Shown here: positions 36,774 to 45,770 of the stretch, piece by piece
Layout: every line of letters starts with the position of its first letter
Position numbering within the stretch: the stretch's first letter is position 1
DNA from: Paraburkholderia kururiensis JCM 10599 = LMG 19447
GTDB lineage: Bacteria; Pseudomonadota; Gammaproteobacteria; Burkholderiales; Burkholderiaceae
Direction of reading: 5' to 3'
Assembly (NCBI RefSeq): GCF_003986935.1
Contig: NZ_RJZE01000007.1
Coordinates: forward strand, 186,001 to 250,000
Length of the DNA stretch: 64,000 nt
The notes under the pieces: model-generated
Seen by the model: the letters and a program-made list of their open reading frames with translations, nothing else
The model's database searches: none
Told to the model about the DNA's origin: nothing
Position numbers and translations under genes: made by a program

Positions 36774-37222
36774 TCGCCGCTCCAGTCCGCGGACGATCCG
36801 CCGAAACTCGTCGTCATGGAAGGCCCGCTCGCTTCGTGCATGGGCTCGCCTGTCACGAGGAAGAACGACACGGCGAACGCGCCGGCCAGCCCGCCCGCGA
36901 GCCCCACGCCCGCAATCGCGGCGCCCGACCACCAGAGTGGCGAGCGCTGCCAGAAGAAGCGCGGCCGCCCGCGTTTTCGACTGCCCGCAGCCGAGGCCGC
37001 AGGCGCGGAGGCCATCACGCGTTCGTAAAGCGCGTGGTCCGGCGGCGCGACGAGGTGGCTTTCGAGCCACGTGTCGAGGCTCGACTGCTTCGCGAGCAGC
37101 GCATCCGCTTCGGCACGGTGTCTGTCGGCCCAGGCTTGCGCGTCGGCGCGTTCGCTTGCGGGCCAGCGGCGCGGCTCGGCGCCGTATGCCTCGACGATGG
37201 CCCGGAATCTCTCAGGTGTCAT
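36770..37222 (-). CDS. Membrane-bound putative anti-sigma factor
   Basis: This 150-residue protein has a cytoplasmic N-terminal half beginning MTPERFRAIVEAYGAEPRRWP, a single transmembrane segment near residue 105 (WWSGAAIAGVGLAGGLAGAFAV) and a short periplasmic C-terminus. The N-terminal motif resembles the sigma-binding region of small anti-sigma proteins but has no zinc HxxxCxxC. It lies 9 bp after the ECF sigma gene and overlaps the sensor gene, an order typical of ECF modules. The anti-sigma role is an inference from order and topology. Confidence 0.75.
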   Translation of the reverse strand: MTPERFRAIVEAYGAEPRRWPASERADAQAWADRHRAEADALLAKQSSLDTWLESHLVAPPDHALYERVMASAPAASAAGSRKRGRPRFFWQRSPLWWSGAAIAGVGLAGGLAGAFAVSFFLVTGEPMHEASGPSMTTSFGGSSADWSGE

Positions 37223-37231
37223 GGCATGTCC

Positions 37232-38050
37232 TCACGTTGTTTCGGGGCCGCTGCCGGCCAGTTGTGCGCGCAGGTTGCGCCGTGCGCGCGCCAGCAGGCT
37301 CTCCAGCGCATCGACCGAAATGCCCATCACGGCCGCTGCCTCGATGTTCGAGAGTTCCTGGTAGTAGTTGAGCACGAGCGCCTCGCGCTGGCGCGGCGGC
37401 AGCGCCGCCAGCGCGGCCTGCACGCGCGCGTCGCGCGCACGCGCTTCGAGCCGCGCGTCGGGCAGCGGAGCGGGATCGGGCTCGTCCGGTATCTCGTCCA
37501 CGGGGTCCTCGCGATGGCCGCGCAGCCGGTCGTAGCAGAGGTTCATCGCGACGCGGTGCAGCCACGTGTCGAAGCGCGCCTCGCCTTCGCGCCAGCGCGG
37601 CGCCTGCTTCCAGATGCGCACGAACGCTTCCTGCGCGACGTCCTCGGCTTCTGTGCGGTCGCCCAGCATGCGGGTGGCGAGCGCAAGCAGCCGCGGCAGC
37701 TTGCGGGCTACGAGGGCGCGCACGGCCGCAGGCTCTTCCCGGCCGACCCGCGCAAGGAGGTCCGCGTCGGGGTCGCGTTCAGGGTCACGCGTATCGAAGC
37801 GGCCCGCTACGCTCAAGGGCCGCTCTTCGCTCGACGGTCGCTTTTCGCTCAAGGGGCGTTGTTCCGTGCGGTCCGGCGTTGAGCCCGTGAGGTCGCCGAA
37901 GCGTGTCTGCGGGCACGAATCGTTTTCACCTGGAGTGGCTCCCTGCGGATCGGATGGTCCGTTGGCGGTGCCGGCACGCGGCATGGCTTGCGTCTGCGCT
38001 GCGCGGGGCGCAAGCGGCGAACGTGCGGGCGTTTCGGTTTCGACCTGCAT
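37232..38050 (-). CDS. ECF-type RNA polymerase sigma factor with a disordered N-terminal extension
   Basis: This is a 272-residue sigma-70-family factor. Sigma region 2 begins near residue 95 (DADLLARVGREEPAAVRALV, then EDVAQEAFVRIWKQAPRW) and region 4 near residue 205 (LPPRQREALVLNYYQELSN, then ISVDALESLLARARRNLR). The first 90 residues are Pro/Ser/Arg-rich and carry a repeat (QRPLSEKRPSSEERPLS), which is unusual for an ECF factor. An internal start such as ATG 37984 would shorten it only partly. It heads a three-gene unit with the anti-sigma and CpxP-like genes. Confidence 0.9.
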   Translation of the reverse strand: MQVETETPARSPLAPRAAQTQAMPRAGTANGPSDPQGATPGENDSCPQTRFGDLTGSTPDRTEQRPLSEKRPSSEERPLSVAGRFDTRDPERDPDADLLARVGREEPAAVRALVARKLPRLLALATRMLGDRTEAEDVAQEAFVRIWKQAPRWREGEARFDTWLHRVAMNLCYDRLRGHREDPVDEIPDEPDPAPLPDARLEARARDARVQAALAALPPRQREALVLNYYQELSNIEAAAVMGISVDALESLLARARRNLRAQLAGSGPETT

Positions 38051-38083
38051 TGCTTCGGCAGCGGCGTGTGCCCCGTTCGGTCG

Positions 38084-38188
38084 TCAATATACGACGACCG
38101 CGGGACGGTAATACGCGGGCCGCGCGGGCACGACCACACAGCCGGCGAGCGTGGCCGCGGCGAGCGTCAGGATCAGAAGTGTCTTCAT
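38084..38188 (-). CDS. Very small lipoprotein (34 residues)
   Basis: The product begins MKTLLILTLAAATLAGC: a lipoprotein signal with a Cys at residue 17, leaving only a short tail (VVVPARPAYYRPAVVVY). Small lipoproteins of this type are common in Burkholderiaceae near YXWXXGH genes. The 34-codon frame ends just before the ECF sigma start region. Ribosome binding is weak (GGTGAAG). Confidence 0.65.
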   Translation of the reverse strand: MKTLLILTLAAATLAGCVVVPARPAYYRPAVVVY

Positions 38189-38256
38189 GGCTTCACCATT
38201 CGCGTTGGGCGGGTTCGCTTGATCGGATAACTGCGTCCGTCGAAGGGCGAGAGACT

Positions 38257-38679
38257 TCAACGCGCCCAATGTCCTTCCACCCAGCGCCAGTTCGGCCCGC
38301 GCCGCACCCAGTGGCCCGGCACCCACCGATACCCCACGCGCACGGGTTGCCAGTGGCCGGGCACCCAGACGTACTGGCCGTGCGCCCAGCGCCAGCGGCC
38401 CTGGTCCCAGACGTAGCCGACCCGCGGCGCCGGCATGACCTCCACGCGCGGAGGCGGCGGCGCGACCGGCGCGATGATGACGGCCTGCGCGAAGGCGGCC
38501 GGGGCGACCAGCAGGATGGCGGCCGCGGCGGCGAGGCGGACGTGGCCTGCCGAGCGTGCAGGAACGCGTGCAGGAAAACTTGCAGTGGAGCGTGCACTGG
38601 AACGCGTGGCGGACCGTGCGGCAAAACGTGCGGCAAAACGTGTGGCGCAAAGCGCTCGAAGGACGCCAAGGAACTTCAT
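38257..38679 (-). CDS. YXWXXGH-repeat protein with an extended, repeat-rich signal region
   Basis: The 140-residue product has GGGAG before ATG 38679. The first 45 residues are a basic Ala/Arg/Ser/Thr stretch (for example RFAARFAARSATRSS) encoded by 12-bp repeats, then the hydrophobic core AAAAAILLVAPAAFA, then the mature domain with four copies of the motif (YVWDQGRWRW, YVWVPGHW, YRWVPGHW, WRWVEGHW). The n-region is far longer than normal. The function of this family is unknown; the related gene 29567-29809 lacks the extension. Confidence 0.85.
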   Translation of the reverse strand: MKFLGVLRALCATRFAARFAARSATRSSARSTASFPARVPARSAGHVRLAAAAAILLVAPAAFAQAVIIAPVAPPPPRVEVMPAPRVGYVWDQGRWRWAHGQYVWVPGHWQPVRVGYRWVPGHWVRRGPNWRWVEGHWAR

Positions 38680-38773
38680 AAGAGGTTTCTCCCGTTCAAG
38701 ACAGCGGATGGGTTCCGTTTCTGTTTGAACGGGCGCCGGGCGGGAATCCGTCGCGCGCGGGCGTTACGGCGAA

Positions 38774-39844
38774 TTACGCGATGAATGACGCCACGCGCGG
38801 CGGCGCCGTGGAGGCCCGCACGACGAGCTTCGGCGCCGAGGCAAGACACATGCGCGGCGCGGGCTGGTCGGTGCCGGCCTGGTCGGTTCCCGTTATCACC
38901 TCGCGCGGCGCGCCTTCGATCAACTCGCGCAGCAGCGTGACCGCCAGTTCCGCCGCTTCCACCGTGGGCACGGCGACGGTCGTCAAAGCGGGCCGCGATT
39001 CGCGCGCCGGCAGGATGTCCGTGATGCCCACCACCGAGAGGTCGCGCGGCACCTCGAGCCCGAGGTCCGCCGCGGCTTGCATGGCGCCCAGCGCGGGCAG
39101 GTCGTTGGTGGCGAAGATCGCCGTGATGGACGGGTCGCCTTCGAGCAGATCGCGCGTAGCCGTATAGCCGCCGTGGACCGTGTCCGCGGCCTGGCGCACG
39201 TGCGCCGCGGGCACTTCGATGCCGGCGGCGCGCGCGGCATCCACGAAGCCGTCGTAGCGGGCCGCGTGAATGCCCGAGACCTTGCTGCCCACGATCACGC
39301 CGATGCGCTGGTGCCCCAGCTCGATCAGATGCGCGCCCGCCAGTTGCCCGGCCAGGCGGAAATCGACAGCCACGCAGGGCAGACCGGGCGGCTCGTTCGG
39401 CCGCTCCCACATGCAGAGCACGACGGGCGCGCCGCGCGCTTCGGTCAGGCGCAGGTCGGCGAAGTCGAGGTTCGCATTGGTGACGAGCACGCCCTCGGAG
39501 AGCGTGCCTGCGATCTGCTCCAGGTACGCGCGGCCCACCAGCGGATCCTCATTCGTGTTGCAGATGATGAGGAAGTGGCCGCTCGCGCGCGCCGCGCGCT
39601 CCACGGCGAGCGCGAACTCGGGATAGAACGGGTTCGCGATGCTCGACACCATCAGCGCGATGGTGGGCGCGCGGCCTTCGGCCAGCGCGCGCGCTGCCAG
39701 ATGCGGCCGGTAGCCGAGCGCCTCCACGGCTTCCAGTACGCGCCGGCGCGTTTCTTCGCCCACGCGGCCCCGGCTGCGCAGCACGTTGGAGACAGTGGCG
39801 GGCGTCACGCCTGCGTGGCGTGCGACTTCGCTGAGTGTGGGCAT
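38774..39844 (-). CDS. LacI-family regulator of the adjacent galactoside operon
   Basis: This is a 356-residue repressor. An N-terminal HTH (MPTLSEVARHAGVTPATVSN) and hinge helix region (AARALAEGRAPTIALMVSS) are followed by a periplasmic-binding-protein-like effector domain (FATNDLPALGAMQAAADLG, VVGITDILPARESRPALTTV). It is divergent from the ABC transporter / GH42 operon, with a 16-bp perfect palindrome in between, so it very likely represses that operon and itself in response to a galactoside. Confidence 0.93.
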   Translation of the reverse strand: MPTLSEVARHAGVTPATVSNVLRSRGRVGEETRRRVLEAVEALGYRPHLAARALAEGRAPTIALMVSSIANPFYPEFALAVERAARASGHFLIICNTNEDPLVGRAYLEQIAGTLSEGVLVTNANLDFADLRLTEARGAPVVLCMWERPNEPPGLPCVAVDFRLAGQLAGAHLIELGHQRIGVIVGSKVSGIHAARYDGFVDAARAAGIEVPAAHVRQAADTVHGGYTATRDLLEGDPSITAIFATNDLPALGAMQAAADLGLEVPRDLSVVGITDILPARESRPALTTVAVPTVEAAELAVTLLRELIEGAPREVITGTDQAGTDQPAPRMCLASAPKLVVRASTAPPRVASFIA

Positions 39845-39983
39845 GGGGCTTCCATTATCTGGGACGCCTGTTCAATGTTTGCGTCATCGCTGTTTGGACG
39901 GCACTATTGCTCCACCCAAAAACGATATCGGAGACAACAGCCGGCCATTGATCGCACCCGCGGTCAATTTTTTTCGGACGGTT

Positions 39984-39999
39984 GATTAAGCGCTTAATC
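39984..39999. promoter_or_regulatory. LacI-type operator GATTAAGCGCTTAATC
   Basis: This perfect 16-bp palindrome has a central GC pair, as expected for LacI/GalR operators. It lies 37 bp before the ABC ATPase start and 140 bp before the lacI-type start. A half-site GATTAA recurs at 40013-40018. Confidence 0.85.
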
Positions 40000-40035
40000 T
40001 CCGACTTCGAGCGATTAAATCACGGAGTCGATGCA

Positions 40036-41211
40036 ATGGCGAGCATTTCGTTGAGAGGCGTGCGCAAGGCCTATGACGGCGCGGCGCCCGTCATTCGCGA
40101 TGTCGATCTGGACATTGGCGAAAACGAGTTCTGCGTGTTCCTCGGGCCGTCGGGCTGCGGCAAGTCCACGCTGCTGCGCGTGATCGCGGGCCTGGAGGAC
40201 GCGACGGACGGCGAGGTGTGGATCGGCGGGCGTGTCGTCAACGACGTGCCCGCGGCCCAGCGCGGCGTGGCCATGGTGTTCCAGAGCTACGCGCTCTTTC
40301 CGCACATGACCGTGTTCGAGAACATGGCCTTCGGTCTCAAGATCGCGAAGACGCCGAAAGACGAGATTGCCCGCAAGGTCAACGAAGCCGCGCGCATTCT
40401 CCAGCTCGACGCCTTGCTGCAACGCCGTCCGAGGGAGCTTTCGGGCGGCCAGCGTCAGCGCGTGGCGATTGGCCGCGCGATCGTGCGCGAGCCCGGCGTG
40501 TTCCTGTTCGACGAGCCGCTTTCCAATCTCGATGCCACGCTGCGCGGCCAGACGCGTATCGAGATCGCGCGTCTGCACCGGCAGTTCGCGAAGGCGAGCG
40601 TGGTGTACGTGACGCACGATCAGATCGAAGCCATGACGCTCGCCGACCGCGTCGTGCTGCTGCACGCGGGCGCCGACGCCGAGCGCTACGGCAGCATCGC
40701 GCAGAGCGGCGCGCCGCTCGAGCTGTATCACCGTCCCGCCAGCCGCTTCGTGGCGGGCTTCATCGGCTCGCCGCGCATGAATTTCCTGCCGGGCACCGTC
40801 GCCGGCATCGGCCCGCAAGGTGTCACCGTCGCGCTCGCGCACACGGGCGAACGCGTGAGCGTGGCCGTAGACGGCAGTGCTTTGCAGCCAGGCCAGCCGG
40901 TCACGTTCGGCGTGCGTCCCGAGCATCTCGAACTTGCGCTGGGCGAGTCCGCTGCGGGCAATGAAGCCGGTCATGACGTGCAAGGCGTCACGCTCACACG
41001 CGGCGTCGTGCTCGTGGAGCGCCTGGGCGAGCACAGCTACGTGCATCTCGACCAGCCCGGCGGCGACGTGCTGATCGCGAAGGTGCCGGGCGGCGCGCAG
41101 ATCGACCGCGGTCATCGCGTCACGTTCCGAGCCAGTGCCGCCGCCTGCCACCTGTTCACCGAAGACGGCCGCGCCGTGCCGCTGCTCCAGACCGCCGAGC
41201 ACGTGGCCTAG
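40036..41211 (+). CDS. Sugar ABC transporter ATP-binding protein (MalK/UgpC type)
   Basis: This 391-residue ATPase energises the sugar importer. It has Walker A GPSGCGKSTLL, Q-loop MVFQSYALFPHM, signature LSGGQRQRVAIGRA, Walker B VFLFDEPLSNLDA and H-loop VYVTHDQIEAMT, then a C-terminal TOBE domain (TFGVRPEHLEL). ATG 40036 follows GGAG with spacing 8; a longer frame start at 39982 would put coding sequence across the operator. It is the first gene of the operon. Confidence 0.94.
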   Translation: MASISLRGVRKAYDGAAPVIRDVDLDIGENEFCVFLGPSGCGKSTLLRVIAGLEDATDGEVWIGGRVVNDVPAAQRGVAMVFQSYALFPHMTVFENMAFGLKIAKTPKDEIARKVNEAARILQLDALLQRRPRELSGGQRQRVAIGRAIVREPGVFLFDEPLSNLDATLRGQTRIEIARLHRQFAKASVVYVTHDQIEAMTLADRVVLLHAGADAERYGSIAQSGAPLELYHRPASRFVAGFIGSPRMNFLPGTVAGIGPQGVTVALAHTGERVSVAVDGSALQPGQPVTFGVRPEHLELALGESAAGNEAGHDVQGVTLTRGVVLVERLGEHSYVHLDQPGGDVLIAKVPGGAQIDRGHRVTFRASAAACHLFTEDGRAVPLLQTAEHVA

Positions 41212-41299
41212 CCGCGCCGCACTGTCCCTCACCGTCCCTGATCGTCCCGCACGCACACACCTGCCAACCAGCACACAGAACACCCAGGAGACAAACGCA

Positions 41300-43306
41300 A
41301 TGCGCCTTGGAGTCTGCTATTACCCGGAACACTGGCCCGAATCGATGTGGGAAGACGACGCCCGTCGCATGAAGGCGCTCGGCATCAGCCAGGTGCGAAT
41401 CGCCGAGTTCGCCTGGAGCCGCATGGAGCCGAGCCCCGGCGAATACGACTGGGGCTGGCTCGACCGCGCCGTGGACGTGCTCGGCAAAGCGGGCCTGCAG
41501 GTCGTGATGTGCACGCCCACGGCAACGCCGCCGAAGTGGCTCATCGACCGGCACCCCGACATCCTGCCCGTAGGCGCCGATGGTCGCGTGCGCGGCTTCG
41601 GTTCGCGCCGTCACTACGATTTCTCGTCGCCGTCGTACTACGAAGCGTCGCAGCGCATCTGCACGGCGGTGGCCGAGCGCTACGGCAAGCATCCCGCCGT
41701 GGCGTACTGGCAAACCGACAACGAGTTTGGTTGCCACCAGACCGTGGTCAGCTATTCGCCTGCTGCGGTGGCGCGTTTTCGCGAGTGGCTGCGCGCGCGC
41801 TACGGCACCGTCGACGCATTGAACCGCGCCTGGGGCACCGTGTTCTGGAGCATGGAGTACCGCAGCTTCGACGAGATCGACGCGCCCATCGGTACGGTCA
41901 CCGAAGCGCATCCGTCGCACCGGCTCGACTATCGCCGTTTCGCGTCGGACGAAGTGGCGCGCTACAACCGCATGCAGGTGGAGATCATCCGTGCGCATTC
42001 GCCGGGGCGGCCCGTTGCGCACAACTTCATGCAGCTCTTCACGGAGTTCGATCACTACAAGGTGGCCGCGGACCTCGACGTCGCGACGTGGGACAGCTAT
42101 CCGCTCGGCGCGCTCGAAGAACTGTGGTTCGCGCCGGAACTGAAGGCGCGCTGGCTGCGCACGGGGCATCCCGATTTCGCGTCGTTCAATCACGACGTGT
42201 ATCGCGGCATGTCGAAGCTGCCGTTCTGGGTGATGGAGCAGCAGCCCGGTCCCGTGAACTGGGCGCAGTGGAACCCCGCACCGCTGCCGGGCATGGTGCG
42301 CCTCTGGAGCTGGGAAGCCTTTGCGCACGGCGCGGGCTGCGTGTCGTACTTCCGCTGGCGCCAGGCGCCGTTCGCGCAGGAGCAGATGCACGCGGGCCTC
42401 AATACGCCCGACAACCGTCTCGACCTGGGCGGCAACGAAGCCACGCAGGTGGCCGCCGACATTCGCCGCGTGCTGGACGCGCATGCCGACGCCACGCACA
42501 ACGTGCAGGCCGACGTCGCGCTCGTGTTCGACTACGAGGCCAAGTGGCTCTTCGAGGTCCAGCCGCAAGGCGCGGACTTCCACTACCCGCGCTTCGCGTT
42601 CGAGTACTACTCGGCGCTGCGCTCGCTGGGGCTCGACGTCGATATCGTGCCGGCTCACGCGCCGCTCGACGGCTACAAGCTCGTGGTGGTGCCGCCGCTG
42701 CCCGTCGTGCCCGACGACTTCGCCGATCGCCTCGCGCGCTCCGGCGCACAGGTGGTGCTCGGGCCGCGTACGGGATCGAAGACGCGCGATCTGCAGATTC
42801 CGTCGAACCTTCCGCCGGGTGCGCTCGCCGACTTGCTGGGTGCGCGCGTGTGGCGCGTGGAATCGCTGCGGCCGAACGTGGACGTGCCGGTGGTGTCGAG
42901 CCATGCCGTAGCCGGCGCGAAGCCGTTCGCAGGTGTGGGCCGCCACTGGCGCGATCTGATCGATACGGGCACAGACGCCGAACGCTACGTGTCCGGCGCC
43001 GAAGTGCGGGCCACCTTCGGCGACGGCCATCCCGCCTGGGTGCGCCGCGGCCGCGTGAACTACCTCGCAAGCCTGTTCGACGATGCGCTCACGGCCCACG
43101 TCTTCGCGCAGATCGCAGGCGAAAGCGGGCTCAACGTGACCGCGCCTGGCGAGAGCGTTCGCGTGAGCCGTCGCGGCGGGCTCACCTACGTGTTCAATTA
43201 CGGCGAAGCGACGCACACCGTCGACGGCGTGGACGCCTCGGCCTTCGTGCTCGGCTCGCGTGATGTCGAACCGCAAGGCGTGGCGGCTTATCGCACGCCG
43301 GCCTGA
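41300..43306 (+). CDS. GH42 beta-galactosidase
   Basis: This 668-residue cytoplasmic enzyme cleaves beta-galactosides. The N-terminus MRLGVCYYPEHWPESMWEDD is typical of GH42. The acid/base is the Glu in YWQTDNEFGCHQT near residue 141; the nucleophile is the Glu in FWVMEQQPGPVNW near residue 312. A trimerisation domain and a C-terminal beta domain complete the normal length. There is no signal peptide. CAGGAG lies 9 nt before the start. The transporter genes on both sides suggest import of a galacto-oligosaccharide that is then hydrolysed inside. Confidence 0.94.
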   Translation: MRLGVCYYPEHWPESMWEDDARRMKALGISQVRIAEFAWSRMEPSPGEYDWGWLDRAVDVLGKAGLQVVMCTPTATPPKWLIDRHPDILPVGADGRVRGFGSRRHYDFSSPSYYEASQRICTAVAERYGKHPAVAYWQTDNEFGCHQTVVSYSPAAVARFREWLRARYGTVDALNRAWGTVFWSMEYRSFDEIDAPIGTVTEAHPSHRLDYRRFASDEVARYNRMQVEIIRAHSPGRPVAHNFMQLFTEFDHYKVAADLDVATWDSYPLGALEELWFAPELKARWLRTGHPDFASFNHDVYRGMSKLPFWVMEQQPGPVNWAQWNPAPLPGMVRLWSWEAFAHGAGCVSYFRWRQAPFAQEQMHAGLNTPDNRLDLGGNEATQVAADIRRVLDAHADATHNVQADVALVFDYEAKWLFEVQPQGADFHYPRFAFEYYSALRSLGLDVDIVPAHAPLDGYKLVVVPPLPVVPDDFADRLARSGAQVVLGPRTGSKTRDLQIPSNLPPGALADLLGARVWRVESLRPNVDVPVVSSHAVAGAKPFAGVGRHWRDLIDTGTDAERYVSGAEVRATFGDGHPAWVRRGRVNYLASLFDDALTAHVFAQIAGESGLNVTAPGESVRVSRRGGLTYVFNYGEATHTVDGVDASAFVLGSRDVEPQGVAAYRTPA

Positions 43307-43400
43307 GCACGCTCTTTTCGCCACCGGTCGAAACAATCGAACCAATCGAACCAATCGCGCAGTACCAGTCGCAGGCAACCTAAAAACCAAGGAGACAGAC

Positions 43401-44663
43401 ATGACGGTGAAGGCACGCAGGTTCCGCATCGGGCTCGCAGCCGCCACACTCGCGGTGGCAACGGCCGCATCGTGGATCGCGAATTCGGCTCACGCGGGCA
43501 CGCTCGCGGTGAACGTCGCGTTTAAGGGCGCAAGCCAGCGCGCGGTGTGGCAGTCGGTATTCGACGACTTCCACAAGGCGCATCCCGACATCGACGTGAA
43601 GGCGTCGTTCATCGACGAGGAAGCCTACAAGGTGCAACTGCCTGGCTGGCTCACCACCGTCGCGCCCGACATCGTGAACTGGCACGACGGCGAGCGCATG
43701 GCCTACTACGCGAAGCGCGGCCTGTTCGAAGACCTCACCGGCGACTGGGCGAAAAACGGCTGGAACGACATGTATGCGTCGACCAAAGAGGCGTCGTCGT
43801 ATGCGGGCAAGCAGTACGCGGCGCCCACGGTGTACTACGCGTGGGGCATGTTCTATCGCAAGGACCTGTTCAAGAAGGCCGGCATCGACGCCGAGCCGAA
43901 AACGTGGGACCAGTTCCTCGACGCGTGCCGCAAGCTGAAGGCCGCGGGCATCACGCCGATTGCCGTGGCGGGCCGCGACGCCTGGACGCTCGCGGGCTGG
44001 TTCGACTATCTCGACCTGCGCCTGAACGGCAATGCGTTCCACCAGAAACTGATGGCGGGCGAAGTGCCCTACACCGACGCCCGCGTGAAGAAGGTCTACA
44101 CCACGTGGAAGCAACTGATCGACGATCACGATTTCATCGACAACTCGCTTTCCTACGATCTGGACTCGGCGCAGCCGTTCCTGTTCCAGGGCAAGGCCGC
44201 GATGATGCTGATGGGCACGTTCATCACGGGTGGCTTCCCCGCGAGCGTGAAAGAGGAGATGAGCTTCTTCCGCTTCCCGATCATCGACCCGAACGTGCCT
44301 ACCGCCGAGGACGGCCCGGTGGAGTCGCTGCACATTCCGTCGAAGGCGAAGAACAAGGCCGACGCGCGCACGTTCCTCAAGTTCGTGGAAACGCCGGAGA
44401 TCGGCGCGAAGATCGCAGCGGGGCTCGGCTCGCTTTCGGCCAACAGCAAGTCGCCTGAGCCGGAAGATCCCATCTCGCGCATCGGCTTCCAGATTCTGTC
44501 CACCACGCGCGGCGGCATCGCCCAGTTCTACGACCGCGACATGACCAAGGAAATGGCCGACGAAGGCATGAAGGGCATGCAGCAGTTCGTGGCGGATCCG
44601 ACGAAGCTCGACGCTGTGCTCGCGCAGCTCGAAGCCACGCGCAAGCGGATTTATCACAAGTAA
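43401..44663 (+). CDS. Sugar ABC transporter substrate-binding protein
   Basis: The 420-residue exported receptor of the family-1 (MalE-like) type has a signal peptide (RIGLAAATLAVATAASWIANSAHA) followed by NVAFKGASQRAVWQSVFDDFHK, AAPTVYYAWGMFYRKDLFKKAGI and GKAAMMLMGTFITGGFP. ATG 43401 follows AAGGAGACAGAC. A perfect 8-bp stem-loop follows the stop, which is common after receptor genes and would favour higher expression of the receptor than of the permeases. Confidence 0.93.
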   Translation: MTVKARRFRIGLAAATLAVATAASWIANSAHAGTLAVNVAFKGASQRAVWQSVFDDFHKAHPDIDVKASFIDEEAYKVQLPGWLTTVAPDIVNWHDGERMAYYAKRGLFEDLTGDWAKNGWNDMYASTKEASSYAGKQYAAPTVYYAWGMFYRKDLFKKAGIDAEPKTWDQFLDACRKLKAAGITPIAVAGRDAWTLAGWFDYLDLRLNGNAFHQKLMAGEVPYTDARVKKVYTTWKQLIDDHDFIDNSLSYDLDSAQPFLFQGKAAMMLMGTFITGGFPASVKEEMSFFRFPIIDPNVPTAEDGPVESLHIPSKAKNKADARTFLKFVETPEIGAKIAAGLGSLSANSKSPEPEDPISRIGFQILSTTRGGIAQFYDRDMTKEMADEGMKGMQQFVADPTKLDAVLAQLEATRKRIYHK

Positions 44664-44691
44664 GCTCGAAGCGAGTGTGGGTGGTTGAAGG

Positions 44692-44718
44692 GCGGTCCGG
44701 CTTGTAGAGTCGGACCGC
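44692..44718 (+). terminator. Intercistronic stem-loop after the receptor gene
   Basis: GCGGTCCG (44692-44699) pairs perfectly with CGGACCGC (44711-44718) over an 11-nt loop, 29 bp after the stop. No U-run follows. It may act as an attenuator or as a 3' mRNA stabiliser between receptor and permease genes. Confidence 0.65.
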
Positions 44719-44776
44719 GCAGGTTGGGCCACGTAGGCCAGCGCCCGAAGCCACCCGCCTCGCCAGGAGAATCGCC

Positions 44777-45760
44777 GTGTCGCATTCCATCACACGTCAG
44801 AGCGTCCAGCCCGTGCCGGGCGGACCCGCGTCGGGTCTGCCGCCTTCGTCCGCCTCGCGTGGCGATACGGGCGGCAATACGGGCGGCAAGCCGTCGCGCC
44901 GGCCTTCGCCTACCGCACGCCGCCAGCGCCGCGCTGCGTTTCTGTTCCTCGCGCCGGCCTGCGCGATGGTGGCCGTCTACGTGATCTGGCCGATTCTTTC
45001 CACCATGACGCTCAGCTTCTACAGTTGGGACGGCATGAGCGAGCGCACCTTCGTGGGCCTTGCGAACTACGTCGAACTGTTTCAGGCGCCCACCTTCTAT
45101 ACGGCGCTCAAGAACAACCTGATCTGGCTCGTGCTGTTCCTGCTCGCGCCGCCCGCGGGCCTTGCGGTGGCGCTCTATCTGAACCAGCGCGTGGCGGGCA
45201 TTCGCTTCGTGAAGTCGCTGTTCTTCGCGCCGTTCGTGCTCTCGGGCGTGGTGGTGGGGCTCGTGTTCTCGTGGTTCTACGACCCCACCTTCGGCCTGCT
45301 CGCGATGATGCTGGGCCACGGCGTGCCCGTGCTCGGCGACGCGCACTACGCCACCTTCGGCATCGTGTTCGCCGCGCTCTGGCCGCAAACGGCGTACTGC
45401 ATGATCCTGTACCTCACGGGGCTCACGTCGCTCAACGCGGAACAACTGGAAGCGGCGCGCATGGAAGGCGCACGCGGATGGTCCATGCTCTGGCACGTCG
45501 TGCTGCCGCAACTGCGGCCCACCACGTTCATGGCGATCGTGGTCACGGTGATCGGCGCGCTGCGCAGCTTCGACCTGATTTCCGTGATGACGGGCGGCGG
45601 CCCGTTCGAAAGCTCCACCGTGCTCGCGTATTACATGTACGACCAGGCCATCAAGTACTACCGCCTCGGTTACTCGGCCTCGATTGCCGTTGTGCTGTTC
45701 GCGATCATGCTCGTCTACATCGTGTGGCATCTGCGCCGGATGCTGCGCGCGGAACACTAA
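44777..45760 (+). CDS. Sugar ABC transporter permease, first subunit
   Basis: This is a 327-residue inner-membrane protein. After a 45-residue polar Ser/Gly/Arg extension come six membrane helices and the EAA loop (EQLEAARMEGARGWSMLWHVVLPQLRP). GTG 44777 is preceded by AGGAGAATCGCC. The extension is longer than usual for this family. It pairs with the second permease 10 bp downstream. Confidence 0.92.
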   Translation: MSHSITRQSVQPVPGGPASGLPPSSASRGDTGGNTGGKPSRRPSPTARRQRRAAFLFLAPACAMVAVYVIWPILSTMTLSFYSWDGMSERTFVGLANYVELFQAPTFYTALKNNLIWLVLFLLAPPAGLAVALYLNQRVAGIRFVKSLFFAPFVLSGVVVGLVFSWFYDPTFGLLAMMLGHGVPVLGDAHYATFGIVFAALWPQTAYCMILYLTGLTSLNAEQLEAARMEGARGWSMLWHVVLPQLRPTTFMAIVVTVIGALRSFDLISVMTGGGPFESSTVLAYYMYDQAIKYYRLGYSASIAVVLFAIMLVYIVWHLRRMLRAEH

Positions 45761-45770
45761 GGAGGCCGCC

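Noticed and set aside
39982..40035. Longer start for the ABC ATPase
   Set aside because: It would place coding sequence over the operator palindrome and lacks a ribosome binding site, and family similarity starts at MASISLRGV.
41156..43447. 763-codon open frame on the minus strand
   Set aside because: It is antisense to the GH42 beta-galactosidase and has shadow composition.
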